DNA from: Trema orientale
Lineage: Eukaryota > Streptophyta > Magnoliopsida > Rosales > Cannabaceae
Direction of reading: 5' to 3'
DNA length: 64,000 bases
Assembly (NCBI GenBank): GCA_002914845.1
Contig: JXTC01000353.1
Location: 6,582 to 70,581 of the forward strand
A program made the position numbers and the translations under genes. How positions within the stretch are numbered: the stretch's first letter is position 1; every line of letters begins with the position of its first letter. Shown piece after piece: positions 60,131 to 64,000 of the stretch. The notes under the pieces are model-generated. The model was not told where the DNA came from. It was given only the letters and a program-made list of their open reading frames with translations, and did not search any database.

Positions 60131-62195
60131 AACCTATTTCTTACTTACATTGTAATTTGAAGTTTTTTGCTTCGATTAATGATATTCCTTTGAAAAGTCC
60201 GTTTATATCAAAAAATATATATCTGATATAGTAATTAATATACATATTTTGGGGATTGGTACATTCGGCCATTTTGCTGAAGAACTTTTTATTATATATT
60301 TTATAATGGCTATTTATGTCAGATATTAGTAGATTAATAAACTTCAGCAGATCAGTTTTACACTAATGTATATAAGTTCTTTAGTGAGTATATTTCATAT
60401 CTGATATAATAAAACTGATATACTTAAGTTGAAACTGATAAACCCCGTCATTTTGCTATAAGACAAAAGAACTGTGAAAAACAACCATTTCGCTAAGAGA
60501 CTTACAGATAAATAGGCAATGCTAAAAGGCACATGATGCCTTAGTATCACAGATTCGAGAGATGGCACTAATGCTAAGAGAGAATCGATACGATTTACAG
60601 AATTTTTCATGGTTAAAAATGCAAATTATTAATAAAGCATCAAAATACACATTTCTCGAGAAAAAGGTTACTCTTATAAAGCAAGAGCTCTCTAATTCAC
60701 TTGCATTACGCACTTAACGGAACTAATAAGTCATAATTGCCAACTACAGCTTCATGATATAGGTATTGTGTTATATTTTTTACTAGAGAAGTCATCTCTT
60801 TCTGAACACTTCTAAAACAAAGTCATTTTACTCCAAATTACAACAATTCATGTATCAAATTCCCGGCTTGTAATTGCATAAGTCAATGATGACGATGACG
60901 ACTATTCCTTGCTCGAACCCGGTGACCTCTCAGTTCCACCAGCTGTTCCTCTAATTTGCTATTAGTATCCCAAAAAACCCTAATCCTAAAAACGGAAAAA
61001 AAAAAGGAAAGAGAGAGGAGAGGAAGAGAAAGTATGTTCCTCTTTTGTTTTTTATTTCCAGAATTTTATTTTGTATGCTAATTAAAACTAATATAAAAGT
61101 ACTTATTAATCATTATAAAAATACATATTAATGTATATAATTTTTTGTCATAATTCCTATGTTCTAATTATTAAGTAAACTTTTCATCAAAAAAAAATTA
61201 ATAAGTAAATTATTATCAGATTGAATTTGCATAACATTCGATTCTGATATGCTAATTATTATTATATGCTATGACATTTAAAAATGTGCAACACTTTATT
61301 AATTAATTGTTTATTGCTTAGCAAGTTTGACTACTAATGAAAAGATATACATTTTAACAGTATCTAATTAAGCTTCGCACCTAACTTCATTGACATTAGA
61401 CCACCTTTTGACGTCCCTATGCTTGGAAATCAATCAAGTATGCCCCATCCCTGCCCACCCTTTTTCTTTTAAATAAAAATTGTTTGCTACTATACATATT
61501 TGTGTTTTATAAAGTAGGTTAGCGCACCAAGTCACCAACCCGTTGAACTCTTGCATTTGTCCTGCTTCTGGATGTACTCGAAATATTATTCCTACAAACT
61601 CTGGAGTTACATTATTTTTGAATTCATACATATGTGCTAAATGTTCTTCTAGACACTATTATATCTAAGTTACAATATTAAAATCAACACTAAATTGGGT
61701 TTAAAATTCACTGTTCTTGAGAACACACTATCAATGAAACTATTCTTAATTTGTACCTTCGACATAATTTCCCACATATTTCAGTCTAAACAAAATATAT
61801 TTTCTCTCTCTTCTCTTATAATTTTACGCTCTTACAAAGTATATACGCAAGAAGAAAAAACAAACACATACCATATAGCATGTGAATTTTACGGTAGGAA
61901 TTAATATTGTAATATCTGTCTATAAACGTCATGTAGAATTTTTAACCTACAAGGTATATATATTATATATACAATTTAAAACGTACATCATATCCAACAA
62001 TAATAGCTTGTACACGTAAGACGATATCAGGGCATGTCGAAAACTTTTAATAAAGTGTGACATTCATTCATCGAACTCTTTTCCTCGAACACAATCATCC
62101 CTCACCTGATCATTCTGTGGTTAGTCATCAACACCCACCTCACTTGGGTGGTGACCAAAATGTGTCGTCTACTCGACATAGACAAATCTTACATA
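60131..62195. other. AT-rich spacer, no gene seen
   Basis: Short recurring elements such as atctgatata (60220-60410, also near 59160) and ccattttgct occur, suggesting eroded repeats. No protein or RNA gene is supported. Confidence 0.45.
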
Positions 62196-62199
62196 TAAG

Positions 62200-62476
62200 G
62201 AGTGACGGAGCCACTTTATGGTTGAACCCCCCACTAAATTTTTTCATTCTTTTGAAAAAGTCTAATAAGTTATATGTATTTATAATTTTTTACTCAAAAT
62301 TATAGACAAAGCTCCCACCAAAAAATAGAAAAATATAAAATAGTCCCTATAAAATAAATAAAATATAATTTTAGCCCTCATTAGACAAAAATCATAAAAA
62401 TATAAAATAGTCCCTACAAAATAAACAAAATATAATTTTAGCCCTCATTAGACAAAAATCATGCTCCGTCTCTGCA
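62200..62476. mobile_element. Small TIR element with internal tandem repeat
   Basis: The ends gagtgacggagccac and catgctccgtctctgc are imperfect inverted repeats of the cggagcc type common in plant non-autonomous DNA transposons. Inside, a ~73-base unit (aaaatataaaatagtccct..cattagacaaaaatcat) is present twice (about 62328-62395 and 62396-62462). No clear target duplication was found. Confidence 0.5.
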
Positions 62477-62950
62477 TAATATGTAGTTCCAATATTAAAA
62501 GCCCCTTCGATATTAATCAAACACATAAACCAATAAATTCACACATTATGAATTGTTATAAAATTGAAACAATTTCTCTTATTATTAATAGCCAATTTTT
62601 TTTTTAAAAAAAAGAAAAAATAATAAATTGTGTCTCATATTATTATGTGCTTAAAATTCTTACCTAGCTCCCTTTCTTTTTCCTCCATCCCACACGCAAT
62701 GTACACGGCATAATTGGCTACGGCTAAACAAATGCTGATATCTCAACCTCCTTACTCATTCTATTCGCGGTCGAAGTTGGTAAGTTCCATGTTATTATTA
62801 CTTCATTTGATTACTTTATCAAAAATAACCAATATTATAAATGCTGTTGATCTTCCCTTGTGATGAAAACCAGCTGATTTTGCTCAGATATAACTTACAA
62901 TTCTCCTCAAACTTTGAATAGACCGTTGCAACCTTACACTTCCTGTTTCT

Positions 62951-62962
62951 CATATATATTCC
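62951..62962 (+). promoter_or_regulatory. TATA-like box of the aspartic protease gene
   Basis: catatatattcc lies about 90 bases before the start codon at 63045, a normal distance allowing a short 5'UTR. Confidence 0.45.
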
Positions 62963-63044
62963 TCATTCCCACAAGAACCTCATTACCCAAATATCGCTCT
63001 CTTTTTGGAGTTATTGTTATTATTATCATAGTAAATAACCAAAT

Positions 63045-64000
63045 ATGGCTTCTTCAGCTCAACTGTCTTCAATTCTATTTCTTTCACTTCTGGCTCTACT
63101 GTCCTTGTTCGTTATCCCGGCTTATTCGAGTTCGAGACGAGCTCTCGATGATCATCAAGCCACGGCGAAGAAGACCGGCTTTCGCGTCACTCTCCATCAC
63201 GTCGACCATGGCAGGAACTTGACGAAGCTCGAGCGTCTTCAGCGAGGGATCAAGCGCGGGAAGCACAGGCTGCAGAGGCTTAACGCGCTGGTGTTGGCGG
63301 CGAAATCCGATTCTCCTTCTTCGACAGTCGTCGAAACCCCGGTTCGGTCCGGGAACGGCGAGTTCTTAATGAAGCTCTCCATCGGAACCCCGCCCAACGC
63401 TTTCTCCGCGATATTGGACACAGGGAGCGATCTGATTTGGACCCAGTGCTTGCCCTGCGAGACATGTTTCGATCAACCGACGCCGATTTTCGACCCAAAG
63501 AAGTCCTCATCCTACTCGAAGCTCTCGTGCTCTAGCCAGCTCTGCGCCGCGCTCCCGCAATCAACCTGCAGCGACGGTTGCGAGTATTTCTACGCCTACG
63601 GAGACTACTCTTCCACCCAAGGTGTCTTAGCTTCGGAGACTTTCACATTCGGCGACGACGACGACGACAAGGTCTCGGTCGATGGTATCGGGTTCGGATG
63701 CGGCGGCGACAACGAGGGCGACGGGTTCAACCAAGGCGCGGGGCTCGTCGGGCTCGGACGCGGGCCGTTGTCGCTTGTTTCGCAGCTGGACGAGCCCAAA
63801 TTCTCCTACTGCCTGACCTCCATGGACGACACGAAGACGAGCTCGCTCCTGATGGGGTCACTGGCGAGCGTGAACACCACGTCATCTGGCGTTAAAGTCA
63901 CGACGCCACTGATCAAAAACCCATCACAGCCGTCTTTCTACTACCTTTCTCTTGAAGGGATTTCGGTTGGGGACACCCTCTTGCCCATTGGAAAAGACAC
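63045..64000 (+). CDS. Nepenthesin/CDR1-type aspartic protease, 5' part (runs off the window)
   Basis: An open frame of 318 codons starts at the ATG at 63045 and is still open at the window end. Residues 1-28 (MASSAQLSSILFLSLLALLS...) form a clear signal peptide, so the product is probably secreted or vacuolar. A propeptide follows, with FRVTLHHVD. The pepsin-like domain begins near residue 105 (EFLMKLSIGTPP). The first catalytic Asp is D125 in ILDTGSDLIW, and the flap region is YAYGDYSSTQG. Cysteines in CLPCETCFDQ and later fit the nepenthesin-type insertion of plant A1B proteases. The second catalytic DSG/DTG motif must lie beyond the window. GC content rises sharply at the start codon, typical of intronless genes of this family. 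A close orthologue cannot be picked from half a gene. Confidence 0.92.
   Translation, partial: MASSAQLSSILFLSLLALLSLFVIPAYSSSRRALDDHQATAKKTGFRVTLHHVDHGRNLTKLERLQRGIKRGKHRLQRLNALVLAAKSDSPSSTVVETPVRSGNGEFLMKLSIGTPPNAFSAILDTGSDLIWTQCLPCETCFDQPTPIFDPKKSSSYSKLSCSSQLCAALPQSTCSDGCEYFYAYGDYSSTQGVLASETFTFGDDDDDKVSVDGIGFGCGGDNEGDGFNQGAGLVGLGRGPLSLVSQLDEPKFSYCLTSMDDTKTSSLLMGSLASVNTTSSGVKVTTPLIKNPSQPSFYYLSLEGISVGDTLLPIGKD

Noticed and set aside
63239..63895. Long frames on both strands over the aspartic protease
   Set aside because: Shadow frames caused by high GC; the plus-strand frame from 63045 carries the signal peptide and DTGS motif.
1..64000. CRISPR arrays, rRNA genes, intact tRNA genes
   Set aside because: No regularly spaced direct repeats of CRISPR type, no rRNA sequence, and no tRNA-like box pair other than the SINE was seen; the sequence is plant nuclear DNA.

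Overview
The window is nuclear DNA of a flowering plant, almost certainly a eudicot. It has GT-AG introns, plant-specific gene families (a PSK-simulator-type DUF3475/DUF668 protein, a nepenthesin-type aspartic protease, a chloroplast ATP-synthase delta homologue), a nuclear insert of chloroplast ndhB, and very AT-rich spacers full of transposon debris. The species cannot be named from this sequence.

Layout. 1-3.3 kb: AT-rich spacer with one near-perfect long hairpin (1418-1710). 3.3-14.4 kb: two nested, degenerate LTR retrotransposons. One is a minus-strand element with an Asp-tRNA-type primer site (3.34-8.44 kb). The other is a plus-strand gypsy-like element (8.45-14.39 kb) that contains an inverted duplication and a hAT-type MITE. 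15.06-15.78 kb: a single-exon ATP-synthase delta-like gene (minus) with a shortened C-terminus. 16.46-33.49 kb: a large Mutator-like element (MULE), described below. 33.5-36.5 kb: copia/LARD-like and unclassified repeat debris. 36.5-47 kb: repeats, including a hAT MITE with target-site duplication, a ~62-bp tandem array split by a tRNA-derived SINE, and a ~336-bp tandem duplication. 47.9-57.8 kb: a complete 12-exon PSI1-like gene (plus). 57.8-63 kb: spacer with a decayed ndhB fragment and small repeats. 63.05-64.0 kb: the 5' part of an aspartic protease gene running off the window.

Main observation. The 17-kb block 16459-33488 is bounded by ~637-bp terminal inverted repeats whose outer ~81 bp are identical. 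It holds three genes that I could read through without any disabling lesion. A single-exon FAR1/MuDR-type transposase lies in the middle. Two different C48 (Ulp1/SENP-like) peptidase genes flank it, one starting in each TIR and pointing inward. Each TIR supplies the peptidase gene's 5'UTR exon and first splice donor, so the convergent layout recalls mudrA/mudrB of maize MuDR, but with two diverged ULP-like genes in the TIR-driven positions. The left peptidase has lost the usual oxyanion-hole glutamine and the right one keeps it. The element looks structurally complete and recently or persistently maintained, although I find no clean target-site duplication.

Gene models for the multi-exon genes were built by hand from splice consensus and reading-frame continuity. 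Exon borders are inference unless transcripts confirm them.
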